Part shown: piece by piece, positions 54,158 to 64,000 of the stretch
Layout: every line of letters starts with the position of its first letter
Position numbering within the stretch: the stretch's first letter is position 1
The notes under the pieces: generated by a model
What the model saw: only the letters and a program-made list of their open reading frames with translations
What the model was told of the DNA's origin: nothing
The model's database searches: none
Assembly: GCA_963576475.1 (NCBI GenBank)
Contig: OY754977.1
Location: 31,756,672 to 31,820,671, forward strand
Length of the DNA stretch: 64,000 nucleotides
Direction: 5' to 3'
Origin: Molanna angustata
Lineage: Eukaryota > Arthropoda > Insecta > Trichoptera > Molannidae
Made by a program: the position numbers and the translations under genes

Positions 54158-54565
54158 TACATACATACATACATACATACCATCACGCCATGTCCCTCAC
54201 GGGGTAGGCAGAGAGAACCGAACGCCACATTTTTCTATCTTGACTCACATTCATCGCCTCATCAACATTCATACATCGTCTTATACATGTTCGTCTGTTG
54301 TTCATGCTTCTTACATTTCCATCTTTCAAAATATCGTTTACATGGTCGTGCCATCCTTTTCTTGGGCGCCCGCGACCTCTTATTCCGTTCCTGTCAGCTT
54401 TGTATATTTTCTTCGTCAGGCGTTCTTCGTTCATTCTCCCCAAGTGGCCAAACCATCTCAATGTGTTAACTTTAATTGTGTTAATTACATCTTTCTTTAT
54501 CTTACATTCTTTCCTTGTATCTTTATTCCGAACTCTATCATACATCGTTCTGTTACAAATTCAAG
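54158..54565 (-). pseudogene. RTE-like 3' end, copy 2
   Basis: One open minus-strand frame (54545-54183): YDRVRNKDTRKECKIKKDVI, VNTLRWFGHLGRM, RGRGRPRKGWHDHVND, MNVDEAMNVSQDRKMWRSVL. GTATGTATGTATGTAT tail at 54158-54181. Best copy of a family also at 28.03 and 56.45 kb; fragments lie inside repeat F at 38.69 and 61.95 kb. Confidence 0.75.
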
Positions 54566-54639
54566 GTCTACAAGAATACAAGGTCTACTTTATTACCACA
54601 TACATATATACAGACATTTATTTATAGACACCTTCTTCT

Positions 54640-55415
54640 TCTTCCTGGCCTCTTCCCAACTTATCGTCGATGAAGACTGTTGGGGTCAGCTCTCCTCGTC
54701 CTCAGGCTGTACACTGTACACTATTCGGTTCTGGGCCGCCTCCGATGTCAATTCTTGTTTCATAAATTGTGAACTCTTTTGCGCCATCCATGTATTTTTT
54801 GGTCTTCCCCTATTCGTTGATCGGGGGATGTCTACGGCCATAGCCTGGTTCACAATGTGATCCTCGGGTCTTCTTAATATGTGACCATACCATCTCAATT
54901 GTCTTTCTTCTAATTTGTTGTTAATGCCTGTCACTCCTAAGCTTCCGCGAATGTATGAACTTTTTATTTTGTCTTTTAGAGACACCCCCGCTGACCATCT
55001 TAGCATACGCATCTCGGTGGTTTCCATTTGCCTATGGAAGGTGTTGTACATCGTCCAACATTCGGAGTCATACAGTAGCGCAGGTCTGACAATTGTCTGA
55101 TATATTTTTCCTTTTAATTTTATTGGCATTTTTGGGTCACACAAAACTCCTCTCATAGCCCTAAATTTCATCCATCCCACATTCATTCGGTGTGTTACAT
55201 CCGCTGCACAGCCTCCGTCGCTATGGATCATCGACCCCAGGTACTTAAAGGAGTCACTATTTGGTAGAGCTTCTCCATCCATTTGCGTTACGGGAGTGGC
55301 AGCATTTGATTTTTCAAACGGTAAGTAGAGGTACTCTGTTTTCTTTCTACTAAGTCGTAATCCATTATCTTCCAGAATTTTTCTCCATCTTACCAGTCCA
55401 TCTTGCAGGTCTTCT
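54640..55415 (-). pseudogene. RTE-like RT, C-terminal half
   Basis: Minus strand from about 55413: GLRLSRKKTEYLYLPF, then frame 55282-54686 with YLGSMIHSDGGCAADVTHRM, LKGKIYQTIVRPALLYDSEC, EMRMLRWSAGVSLKDKI, RQLRWYGHILRRPED and RGRPKNTW, ending PEDEES. A GAAGAAGAAG tail is at 54640-54650. The RT active site is missing (5'-truncated), but the remaining ~240 codons are open, which suggests a fairly recent insertion. A different subfamily from 54158-54565. Confidence 0.8.
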
Positions 55416-55560
55416 TATTTATTTATACACACCCACACACATAAATACATAAGTCTTTCAGAGCAACGTCGGATACAAAAAAAACTAGTTATAAATAAAA
55501 TTATTTTCCATATTAGCAAAAATATTTTTTTTTTTGTGTTACACACTTAACTCCGTCAAT
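55415..55560. other. Short AT-rich junction
   Basis: TTATTTATTTATACACACCC begins a tail-like stretch between the RTE fragment and the Penelope end. Confidence 0.35.
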
Positions 55561-55561
55561 A

Positions 55562-55604
55562 ACTCGACCGGTTTCGGAGAGTACCTCTCCTTCGTCTGGA
55601 GTTC
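55562..55604 (-). ncRNA. Hammerhead-like motif (family P3) downstream of Penelope ORF
   Basis: Minus strand: AACTC/GAGTT helix I, CAGACGA (one change, U4 to A), GGAGAG-GTA-CTCTCC helix II, GAAA, CCGG within ACCGGT, then C. Apart from U4 all core positions agree. It starts 30 nt after the stop of the Penelope endonuclease frame on the same strand. Confidence 0.65.
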
Positions 55605-55634
55605 ACTTACAAACTAACTGTGTTAAAATTAAAG

Positions 55635-55991
55635 TTATGTAGGATAGGTAGGCTGTACATTGTGGATAACTGAAGGGGGGGAGGAAGTGACTGGAGAGAT
55701 GAAGGGGGTAACTAGAGGGGGTGGCGGTATATTATTATGGTCAACTAATAGTGGAAATATATTTAAAATTGGGCTACCTGCGATATTTGTGTTATTATTG
55801 ATCAGATTACCTTTTTGGTTTATTGCTTTCCTTATCTCTAAGTTTTCAAAATTGTTTAGAATTAACCCTGACTTATTGGAATGCAAGATTTTAATACCTG
55901 TTCTATTGTCAAAACTATGTCCCTTTTCAATAATATGGTTAGCAAATTCACTAAAATTATTTTCCATATGACACAAATTTAAATCTGTCAA
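55635..55991 (-). pseudogene. Penelope-like GIY-YIG endonuclease C-terminus
   Basis: Frame of 118 codons: NFSEFANHIIEKGHSF, TGIKILHSNKSG, NFENLEIRKAINQKGNLINN, then a Pro/Ser-rich end. The FA-HI-E-GHSF...E-LEI order corresponds to the region after the catalytic part of the Penelope GIY-YIG domain and parallels 29885-30183, but the two are different families. Truncated 5'; the remaining frame is open. Confidence 0.7.
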
Positions 55992-55999
55992 TATTAATT

Positions 56000-56440
56000 A
56001 TATAATCTATTTTATCCATTAATTGCAATACTCAAATTCAATAAATAAACAAAATTACATTATTTCAATAGACGGTAAGTATCAATTGTGAGTCATTTTG
56101 AAGGGAAATTTGCGGGATTTCACTCCTTTGCTGTACAAGATAAATTCACTCCAGTGGTGAACCGGAAATGCCATGGGTACAGACCGAGACTAGAGCTTCC
56201 GGAAATGCTATTCGTTAACCGGAAGTGACTGCATGTGACAGACGCTCTGCACCAATACGCTGACCAAAATGCGACATTGCAAGTCTAAACTATTATATTT
56301 GTACGTCAGCTGTAAAGGATGATATCTAATGAATTGCAATAAAAACGTCACATAATACTTTAACTAAATTCATTTACGATTCCCAAAATCAATAAAATAA
56401 CTTTATTTCAAAGTTTTAAATCGGTTTTGATTTTCATACA
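56000..56440. other. Non-coding interval
   Basis: GGTGAACCGGAAATG and TAACCGGAAGTGACT at 56157 and 56217 are similar short strings. No frame. Confidence 0.4.
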
Positions 56441-56444
56441 TATC

Positions 56445-56760
56445 TACAGATGCCATCACGCCATGTCCCTTACAGTTGAGAAGACATAACCAAGCGTTTT
56501 TGCACACATTCCTGACTTCCTTTAGATCCACGTATAGTCTCATACAATATGCTCGTCGATTGTTCAAGCTTATTGTATTTCCTTCTTTCAAAATATCATT
56601 CACAAGTTCATGTCCCACGCTGGGGCGGCCCCTGCTATTAACTTCATATTTTACACCAACGTATATTTTTCATTCATTTTCATTTTACTCATAATGTCCA
56701 TCTTTATTTTGCCTCCTTATTCTCTCAATTTTTATTCTATCATACTTCTATTTTTAATTT
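56445..56760 (-). pseudogene. RTE-like 3' end, copy 3 (diverged)
   Basis: GATGCCATCACGCCATGTCC at the left, TCATACAATATGCTCGTCGA and CTTTCAAAATATCATTCACA follow the order of copies 1 and 2. Minus-strand protein GHELVNDILKEGN is recognisable. Strongly degraded. Confidence 0.55.
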
Positions 56761-57290
56761 TTTTATATTTTTGTAAAAGATGAATCCACGTACTACATAA
56801 CACAAAAAACAATAATATATTTAATGATGAAATATCCAAAACGACTACCTATCCCGACTCACCTTTGAGTGTCTCATTGTGAAAATTGTCATATTATCTT
56901 AATAACAACAGTAATAAGGGAAAAAATTGGAGTAACGAGGAAATAGGGAGGATGTGTGTGTGTGGTGTGTGCAGGAGATCCAGTTTATGTGTAAGAGCAT
57001 GAAGAGTAGCACAAGTAAAAAAAAGAAGACTAAGAACATTAAAAAAGAAACAAAAATAAAGTTTCAAAAAAGGTTTTTAAAGATGTAAGAAAACTATCTC
57101 TACCTTATCATAAGGATTTTTTTTAAATGTTGATCTTGACAGATGAAAATGTCCAGGTCATCGGTTTCATTTGTAAAAATTTTTTTGTATAGGTACAAAA
57201 ACATATACCTGTATAATGGAGCATTACTACCAATATTTGAGTTACATACATTTATTAAGATATATTAAGATATATAGGTATATTAAGATA
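56760..57290. other. Non-coding interval
   Basis: A GTGTGTGTGTGGTGTGTGC stretch at 56953. No frame. Confidence 0.4.
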
Positions 57291-57294
57291 AAGC

Positions 57295-57420
57295 AATTAT
57301 AGATTATAGTTGCTGGAATAAAGTGCCTATGGGCTGGACACTTGGCCGGTAAACCCTGGACGAGGAATGGAAGAGGCCTTTATCCAGCAGTGGAGGGAGG
57401 AGGGCTTAAGAAAAAGAAGG
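57295..57420 (+). pseudogene. RTE-like 3' end
   Basis: GCCTATGGGCTGGACACTTG (W-A-G-H-L) and MEEAFIQQWREEGL followed by AAGAAAAAGAAGG. Last codons and tail only. Confidence 0.5.
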
Positions 57421-58670
57421 TTGTCAATACTTATTTTAATTTGAATTACGGAAATATTAAAGGCTTCGTATAATGTCAAATTAAGGTGGTGGTTGATTAA
57501 AGAGATCCTGAAATAAGGGATGGATAAGGGTATTGCAAGATATAAGGGATCATTTCTAAAGGAAATATGTAAAGGACTACAGGGCTGAAATTGGCTATAA
57601 TTTATGCCCCTCGACGTTTATATTTAATTGATATTAATTAATTTATCACTGCGAAGGAGAACGTTTCGAAATAAAGATGAACAATACACACTACAGACGC
57701 TGCAGGAAAATTATGAAATTTACCAATCAAGTATGAGACTATGAAATAAACCTTTTTTTACGAGAGAACGACCAGAACTTCGCATTGGAACGCCCCCTTT
57801 CTACTTTTTCACCATTCTCTTTATAATATTTATTCGGTTACCATCCATCAATGAAGATAAATGCGGTAAAAATAACCTTATTTAAATAAAGAATACTTCA
57901 TACTTTTCAAGTACTTGGAACGCTATTATACTCGATGATTCAGAAAAAATATTTTTTTAACACAGTCACTGCATGACTTTTAAGAACTCATAAAACATAA
58001 AAATGTAAAAACTCATAATTTGGACCGATCTCAAATACTGGTCGTCCTCTCGGGTAAAATAGATAATAGAATAACATAATATTCTTGATTTTATATAGAG
58101 AAGAAAGATAATATTATGATTCAAGAAAGATACATAGGTCATGTTATGAGAGGAGAGAAAATTATCATCCAGGGAATGGATATTTCAAATATTCCTGATT
58201 GACTGGTTGATGTTAATTTGACTATATTCAGTCATTCACTGCAATAAATTAGAAACTAGTCATTTCCCGTGAAATATACCTAATGCTGTTGGATTAATAG
58301 ATTTTCCCTATCCCCAAAAGCAATCCCCATTATGTATCTAGGTACCTATCTATTAAATGCTTGAAAAGGGGTCTCAGCATATATTGAAGTTATCCTTCTA
58401 TAATGTGAAAAATTAGTAATCTTCGTCTTCGTTATTTTACAAGATTTTCAACAGTTTACAAAAACATCCTACCGATCATGTTTTCGAAATTGTTTAAATG
58501 TAATAAAATGAAATTTTTCATAATAGGTACATAAATGTTTGAAAGGAATTATTAAAATAATCATTATATTTTTATAAAATAAAATATATAAAAAATAAAT
58601 AAAAACACATAGTGTTAATCCACAAATGAGTATGGATTTAATGAGCATAAGCGCATTCACCGAACACAGC
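57420..58670. other. Non-coding interval
   Basis: No element or frame recognised in 1.2 kb. Confidence 0.45.
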
Positions 58671-58671
58671 T

Positions 58672-59901
58672 GAGGCGCGATTCTCGTTCTTTTTTAGCTA
58701 TCCATAACGTCTTAAAATCCATAAGATCCTTAAAATCCTTAAATTATAGAAAACGCGACTCTCATTTCAATTTGTAGTGATAGTAAAAGGGATACTATCC
58801 CTCGCAGGTATCCATACCGTAGCGCTCGCATTAGAGGTGTCACTAACGCTTATCGCTATCCATGACATCGATCTGTCACTTCACTGACATTTCATTATTA
58901 TTTCAATCATTTACACACGTTCATAATTTCAAATATAAAAATGATTCATACACTATAATATTCAATAACATCCTAGAGTAAACTCATATTTTGAAGGGAG
59001 TTGTAACTAACGTGATAAAAATAACAATGCATCTAATGATAAATAAAGGAAAAAAAATCACTGTATAAATATACAAAAATAATGAAAATACAAAAACAAT
59101 TATATTTATAAAGGCCAAGTACCTAATTAAGATGAATAGAAAGAATGTAAAAGCAATTACAATACAGTCAATGTTTTCAAATACCTAATATTTAATTAAA
59201 ATAAATCCTTCTTCTAATCTAAAATAAATAAAGACTTCTATGCGAAAAATTCATTGTCACCTCGGGTATAAGAATTGTTGCTCTCATTATTTACAAAAAA
59301 CCAATTCTATCAATAGATGGCGTTACAACAAAAATAAACAAAAATAATAAGAATGTTGTTCATAATTTCACACATAGATGGCTGTAGTAAAAATCCTTAT
59401 TTTCAAGCGAAAAGAATATCAGTATTGCAATGTATAGAACTTTCAAAAATTGAATTGATAGGGATCTCATTAAAAAGGCATAATTGGTGAAAGTTGCGCA
59501 AGCGCATAAAGTGATCACGTAAACCAGCCGATGACAGGTCGTAAGCCCTGTAGGTGCCATGATTTCCCGGTTCTCCTACAGTAAATATTCCAACGTCGTC
59601 TCTATTGAGATAATTAAAAATCTGTTAAAAATATCTTTGACTCCCGACAGGGAAAAAAATACAATGTTTGCGCATATGCAATAATAAAAATATTCGATTA
59701 AAATAAATCCTTTATCACATGTATTTACTGGTAAAAATATGGATACTATCCATAGAATCCTTACATCATCCTGTATGGACACCTGTCACTCACGCGAGAA
59801 CAAGAATCGCATTTATTGACATAGCATTCTCTCGCAAGCGCTAGTAGCCATAATTTCCTATCCATAACAACAGTTAAGGATTTGAATGAGAATTGCGCCT
59901 C
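58672..59901. mobile_element. TIR element (non-autonomous) hosting an element B insertion
   Basis: GAGGCGCGATTCTCGTTC at the left and GAATGAGAATTGCGCCTC at the right form inverted termini with two or three mismatches. Subterminal CTATCCATAAC is also inverted. Without the B insertion it would be ~730 bp. No coding capacity or clear TSD. Confidence 0.6.
59211..59696 (-). mobile_element. Element B, insertion with 16-bp TSD
   Basis: ATTAAAATAAATCCTT occurs at 59195-59210 and 59697-59712. Between them is a 486-bp B copy: minus strand starts CGAATATTTTTATTATTGCA and ends near CATAGAAGTCTTTATTTATT. A TSD of this length suggests target-primed reverse transcription, so element B may be a SINE-like retroelement. 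Confidence 0.75.
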
Positions 59902-59904
59902 TGG

Positions 59905-60300
59905 CATCATCAGAAGCAGAAATCCAACTTAATTTCTACCTATTATTTATTTTATTGTTATTTTAATTTATAAATGTTGAACTTGTGATAACGGAAAAAC
60001 TTAAAAATTATTACATTATATTTTTTTTGTTGCTGTTGTATTCTATTAAATAAAGAAAACAAATAAAAAAGACTGACATAGTGCAAGCCCAATCGAGAAC
60101 AAAAAATAACATTATTAAAAAATGACAATAATGGCTCTCTGGGTGGTTACTCATGACACATTCTTAATACGTGCTTATCTTGCCTTAATCTGAAAAATGT
60201 ATAAATCAGTACTCAATTATAATTTAATTTTAATCTTTCTCTACATTAAATCACAAAAATTCTTAAAATAAACGATTAGTATGAAATTATCATTAATTTT
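59905..60300. other. Non-coding interval
   Basis: Nothing recognised. Confidence 0.4.
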
Positions 60301-60391
60301 TGTATAAACAAATACAAATATGTTGATATAGTTCTATTGTATTTATTAGATTATCGACGCGTTTCGTGCAAGGCACATCGTCAGAATAATG
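60301..60391 (-). mobile_element. Hammerhead-bearing element P2, fragment
   Basis: GTTCTATTGTATTTATTAGA precedes the motif in plus orientation exactly as at 41583-41602. The outer GGAGTTCTATC part is not adjacent; a separate piece in the opposite orientation is at 60830-60905. Confidence 0.5.
60349..60391 (-). ncRNA. Type I hammerhead-like ribozyme, consensus core intact
   Basis: Minus strand: helix I ATTATT/GATAAT (one G-U), CTGACGA, extra U, GTGC-CTT-GCAC, GAAA, CGCG in ACGCGT, cleavage C. Same family as 41601 with changes in helix I and in the helix II loop that keep pairing. Confidence 0.7.
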
Positions 60392-60399
60392 CTCTAAAT

Positions 60400-60825
60400 A
60401 CTGAAACTAGTGGTTCTATACAAAATTTACATGACAGGTGTATAAAAATGTTGGTTTTTGAACGGATGAAAAAAAAATATATAATGCAAATGAATCTATA
60501 CAAATCTACGTTTTAATACAATGCAGTAGTTGGGTCACTGGTTGCAGTAGTTGGGTCACTGGTTGTAGTCCCCTGTGTCCATTAGGTCTGTAACAAAAGA
60601 AAACGACAGCAGTAAAATTCGAAAGGTAAATAATACTGTATTTATTGGTTTATTGTTATCTTTTAAGTGTGGTGAATACCAATGTATTTCATAGATTGTT
60701 ATAATTATAAACAGCTTAATTTTAATCTTAATGCATTAAACAACAAAGGAAAGTACATATATGTCTGTCTAACCCATCGGTTTCAATAATGGTGAATATG
60801 TATGATCAATTTGTTTATTGATGAG
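60400..60825. other. Non-coding interval
   Basis: Only a tandem pair TGCAGTAGTTGGGTCACTGG at 60523 and 60544. Confidence 0.5.
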
Positions 60826-60829
60826 TACT

Positions 60830-60905
60830 TTTATATTTTTATAACATATCAACATACTATGGAGTTCTATCAAGAATTGTCGATCGTCACACTAAATTTA
60901 GTTAG
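60830..60905 (+). mobile_element. P2 element terminal fragment
   Basis: CTTTTATATTTTTATAACAT, TATGGAGTTCTATCAAGAAT and TGTCGATCGTCACACTAAAT match the minus strand of 41505-41580. Confidence 0.55.
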
Positions 60906-61695
60906 ATACAAATATTTAATTAATTAGAGACTGAAAGATTTCTAAAGTCTGAAGCTGATCTTATGTTGATCAACTTCATGAGTAGCCCTGCTGGATCTAA
61001 AAACGCATATTACTTTATAACAAGTACCAGCATTCATAAATTTTGTGGTTTTATTATATACAAAATACGTGTCTATTCTTTTCGTGATCATTGAATTTGT
61101 TTATATAAGTTATGTTACCCACTTCAAAAAAACAGCAACCTTAAAATGGGTTGGTACCATAAAGATATTAAAAATATAATATTGCTTAAGGAAGTTTTTT
61201 ATTAAGAAAACATTACGCAATAGTGATGTAAAAATGTATGACCAATACCAAAAAAGACCGAAATCTGCTATCGGAGTATGTACATAATTTAGGGTCATTT
61301 TGAGGGAGTTATTTAAGAAACATGTAAGAAAAACGTAAGGTCCCATACTGCGAGAATACTGCTTACAAAACCTCAACTTTTTCTTATATTTTTCTCAAAT
61401 TACTCCCGTAATACGACCCTTAGCAATAATTGCTTTATTCTTGTGTTGGATTTTTTAAATAACTTGAATATTTTAAATATTAATACGTTCTGATATTCAA
61501 ATACTAAATAGTGACAGTACATATATTTTTCAATACATTGTAATAACATTTTGTATATTATTTTATTAAATAATAGTTAAAATGTTATAGTAATGTTTAC
61601 ATAAATTTTACTTGATAATTGTGCGTTTATTGGAAATTGTATCCCGGGATTGGTCATACGCACGACTATGTAATATATCAAATTTATCATCCCTG
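60905..61695. other. Non-coding interval
   Basis: No recognised frame or repeat. Confidence 0.4.
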
Positions 61696-61699
61696 CCTC

Positions 61700-62800
61700 G
61701 TGGTGCGTATTTAAAATGAGTGAGTTGTAGCCAACACTAAACTCTCCATACCATAGTAAGTGTTCATTTTTTATTCTCGAAAGGTTGACGATTTATAAAT
61801 GCATTTTAAGAAGTACATTTCTATTTGATTAAACAAATATAAGATTCCCAGAGGACAAAAGAGGACCATACACACAAAAACGTTGTCTCGAGACTCACAA
61901 TATGCACATTCTACATGATACCCGTAAAAGTAGAATTGAATTACTAGCAAGATAAGCATATATGAGACAATTTATCAATGTTGTTGAGGCGATGAATATG
62001 TGTAAAGATAGAAGAATGCGGTGTTCGGTTCTCACTGCTTATCCCTTGAGGAAAATATAATATAGAAGTGGACACTTAAAAAATACACTTGTCTATAGAC
62101 ACATACAATATCAATATGAAGTCGATAACTCAACCTTTCCATAAATAAGCTACTTTACTTCTGTTATGTTCATTTTTCAAACAAATATGACATTTATTTC
62201 ACATTGATATGGCAGACCATAGTTGGAGACCATATGGCCTGATGATCCTTGAATACATTTCTGATGAGTGTATTTTTACTGTACCTATCAAAATTTCAAA
62301 CAAGATAAAAAAAAACCTCGATTTTCCAAAGCGTGAGAACATATTGAAAATTTGGACATATGAAATCATAGAAATGAAATAAACGGATATCTATGGAAAA
62401 CTAATCAGCTCTAAGTTTCTATCAGTATCAAGTCAATCGGACTTACAGTTTTTCCTGCAGAGAAGATACAAAAAAAAAAAACATAAATGATGAATTCATA
62501 GAGAAGAATAAAGTTGTGTATGGAAAACTAATCAGCTCTAGGTCTACGCACCTTACACATATGGTGTAAATATGAAGTCGATCGGACTTATAGTTTGGAC
62601 TGTAGAGAGGACACAAAAAGGATAATCCGTACGTATGTATGGCGTACGTCGTATATGGCGTACGCCATACATACATACACATCACTTCGAAAATTATAGT
62701 GTGCACTCTATACATGATACCCGTTGAGAAATTGATGTAAAAAATACGCTTTAAAATTGTGCAATCATGACTCTCCACTATTACATAGTGTGGATAGTAA
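61700..62800 (+). mobile_element. Interspersed repeat F, copy 2
   Basis: Collinear with 38420-39775 but without the hairpin insertion: GAGTGAGTTGTAGCCAACAC start, GATTCCCAGAGGACAAAAG, RTE-like piece (61945-62065: GATAGAAGAATGCGGTGTTC), two ~130-bp internal repeats with CTATGGAAAACTAATCAGCTC, and CTCTCCACTATTACATAGTG end. Confidence 0.65.
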
Positions 62801-62819
62801 AAAATGGTTGTTCATTATT

Positions 62820-62990
62820 TATAGAGTTGTGGCGGTCTGGCGTTTTGGCCACGACCATCCCTACCGCAAGTCGATGACGCAGCGAGCGGTATATAACCGC
62901 GCGCGGGCGATGCTCGGCATCACTCTGCCACTGCTCGTCACGTCGCCGTTATATTACCGCGAACGTTATTTTTAGCTCGCAAATAATTGT
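62820..62990 (+). promoter_or_regulatory. GC-rich promoter-like segment with TATA box
   Basis: Markedly GC-rich (CGCGCGCGGGCGATGCTCGG) in an AT-rich region. GGTATATAACC at 62888-62898 and an initiator-like ATCACTCTG about 30 bp downstream. It could be a promoter or LTR U3/R of the element or gene that opens at 63909. Confidence 0.4.
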
Positions 62991-62999
62991 TACATTTTC

Positions 63000-63908
63000 T
63001 GTCTATAAATTTAATTAGTAATTAAGTGTTAATGCTTTGTTTAAGTGTGCGTTACTCATTGATTTCTTATTTGTAGTAATTTTAGAATATTGTGTGCATG
63101 CCTTCAGCAGAATAGGGGATAGGTTTGGTCATTCAGGACAACCTCGATTTCTTTCTCGATCAGTGGGTTCGATTCCCGGTGAGCGAGAGATTTATTCTTG
63201 CGCCTGATATTGCATTGGTAATTTTCTAACCCCTTCTATATAGACACGCTTGGCCTTTCCTACAGAGTATTTGTCGTGTTTTTGTGCATGACCAAATAAA
63301 ATATCGAATAATGTCTCATCACTAGCTAATATAAAATTTTCCTTTTGAAAACCTTGAATAATAAGAACATAAATTTAACGTAGAGATAATTTATTTTATA
63401 TTTTGATACGAAACTTACACTCGGACAATATTTTCCCAAGTTTTAAATTTACTACCCTTGGGTTTGAATAAGTTACAACAATAAACATTGTCTTTATATA
63501 ATATTAGGTATGTACCTATACATATCTTTATTATAAATACAACTTTCGATCGAGTAGCAAACAGTGTTTCATTGTGCTCCTTAATATATTTTAATATTTT
63601 ATTAACTATCGTATTAACCTATAATAGTATTGAGTAAATATAATCAAGTTTGAGTGCAATTTTGTGTTGATTTAGTCATATAATTGTATTGCTTTTTCTG
63701 AACATAAATATCATTTAAAAATATTCAACAAACAACATTATTAAGAGCCACAAAGTGTTTTATAGTGTCTTATTGTTACAAATCATATTCACCGAACACA
63801 GTATTGCTTCTCGTGATCGTTTGATTCAATACAAATTTTTGATCAAATTTTATCTTCAAGTATAGAAGTTTTTTTTTTATAAAATCTATCGAGACGTAGA
63901 TATTGACG
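63000..63908 (+). other. Presumed 5' untranslated region
   Basis: AT-rich DNA between the promoter-like segment and the zinc-finger frame. GTGGGTTCGATTCCCGG at 63163 resembles a tRNA T-arm/B box, so part of it may be a SINE. No ORF. Confidence 0.3.
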
Positions 63909-64000
63909 ATGGAATGCAATCACTGCAAAGTTACCTTGAGCCCAAAAAAGAAAAATTTAACATGCAGCAGATGTTATTGTGTGTTTCACTTTGGATGTGT
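63909..64000 (+). CDS. Start of an ORF with PHD-like zinc finger (runs off the window)
   Basis: ATG at 63909 begins MECNHCKVTLSPKKK, followed by NLTCSRCYCVFHFGCV to the edge. Ligands C3, C6, C19, C22, H27 and C30 fit the first six of a C4HC3 PHD finger. In insects such fingers occur both in chromatin proteins and at the N-terminus of ORF1 proteins of some non-LTR retrotransposons. The surroundings favour a retroelement, but 31 codons cannot decide. Confidence 0.5.
   Translation, partial: MECNHCKVTLSPKKKNLTCSRCYCVFHFGC

Overview
This window looks like transposon-dense, gene-poor DNA from an AT-rich insect genome. All recognisable coding sequence belongs to transposable elements. The element mix (CsRn1-type Ty3/Gypsy LTR element, RTE/Jockey/CR1-type non-LTR tails, Penelope-like fragments, tRNA-derived SINEs, piggyBac-type TTAA element) is typical of arthropods, and frequent TAGGTA/TACCTA strings recall Lepidoptera, but the order is inference. 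No complete host gene was found. Two short stretches (a 169-codon minus-strand ORF at 26.6-27.1 kb and a zinc-finger start running off the right edge at 63.9 kb) remain unassigned.

Layout. 0-3.6 kb: interspersed repeats and two degraded non-LTR tails. 3.57-12.8 kb: a Penelope-like 3' region on the minus strand, split by a young, apparently intact 8.5-kb CsRn1-type LTR retrotransposon (3864-12338; identical LTR sequence apart from a 51-bp hairpin deletion and one base; 4-bp TSD; gag and pol open, with a probable -1 frameshift). Just outside it, the Penelope reading frame has been expanded into four exact 90-bp tandem units. 12.8-25 kb: foldback elements, SINEs, non-LTR tails, a satellite-like block (23.6-24.3 kb) and a 36-bp-arm palindrome. 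25-37.5 kb: a graveyard of non-LTR reverse transcriptases, Penelope fragments, nested insertions and 77 perfect AAAAT units. 37.5-50 kb: a 1.2-kb repeat also present at 61.7 kb, palindromic MITEs, foldback elements and an internally deleted piggyBac-like element (44989-45950). 50-64 kb: SINE, several RTE-type tails, a Penelope endonuclease tail with an adjacent ribozyme-like motif, a TIR element carrying a nested insertion with a 16-bp TSD, and at the end a GC-rich TATA promoter-like segment followed by a zinc-finger reading frame.

Most interesting signal: about eleven copies, in at least five unrelated sequence contexts, of one RNA fold: CUGANGA-like core, hairpin (helix II), GAAA-like box, a self-complementary A-NNNN-U (ACGCGU, ACCGGU or ACATGU), then a strand pairing with the sequence before the core. 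This is the type I hammerhead ribozyme layout known from Penelope-like elements and retrozymes. Helices I and II differ in sequence between families but keep pairing, so the fold appears conserved. Copies at 41601-41643 and 60349-60391 have intact consensus cores. Nearly all copies carry one extra nucleotide between CUGANGA and helix II.
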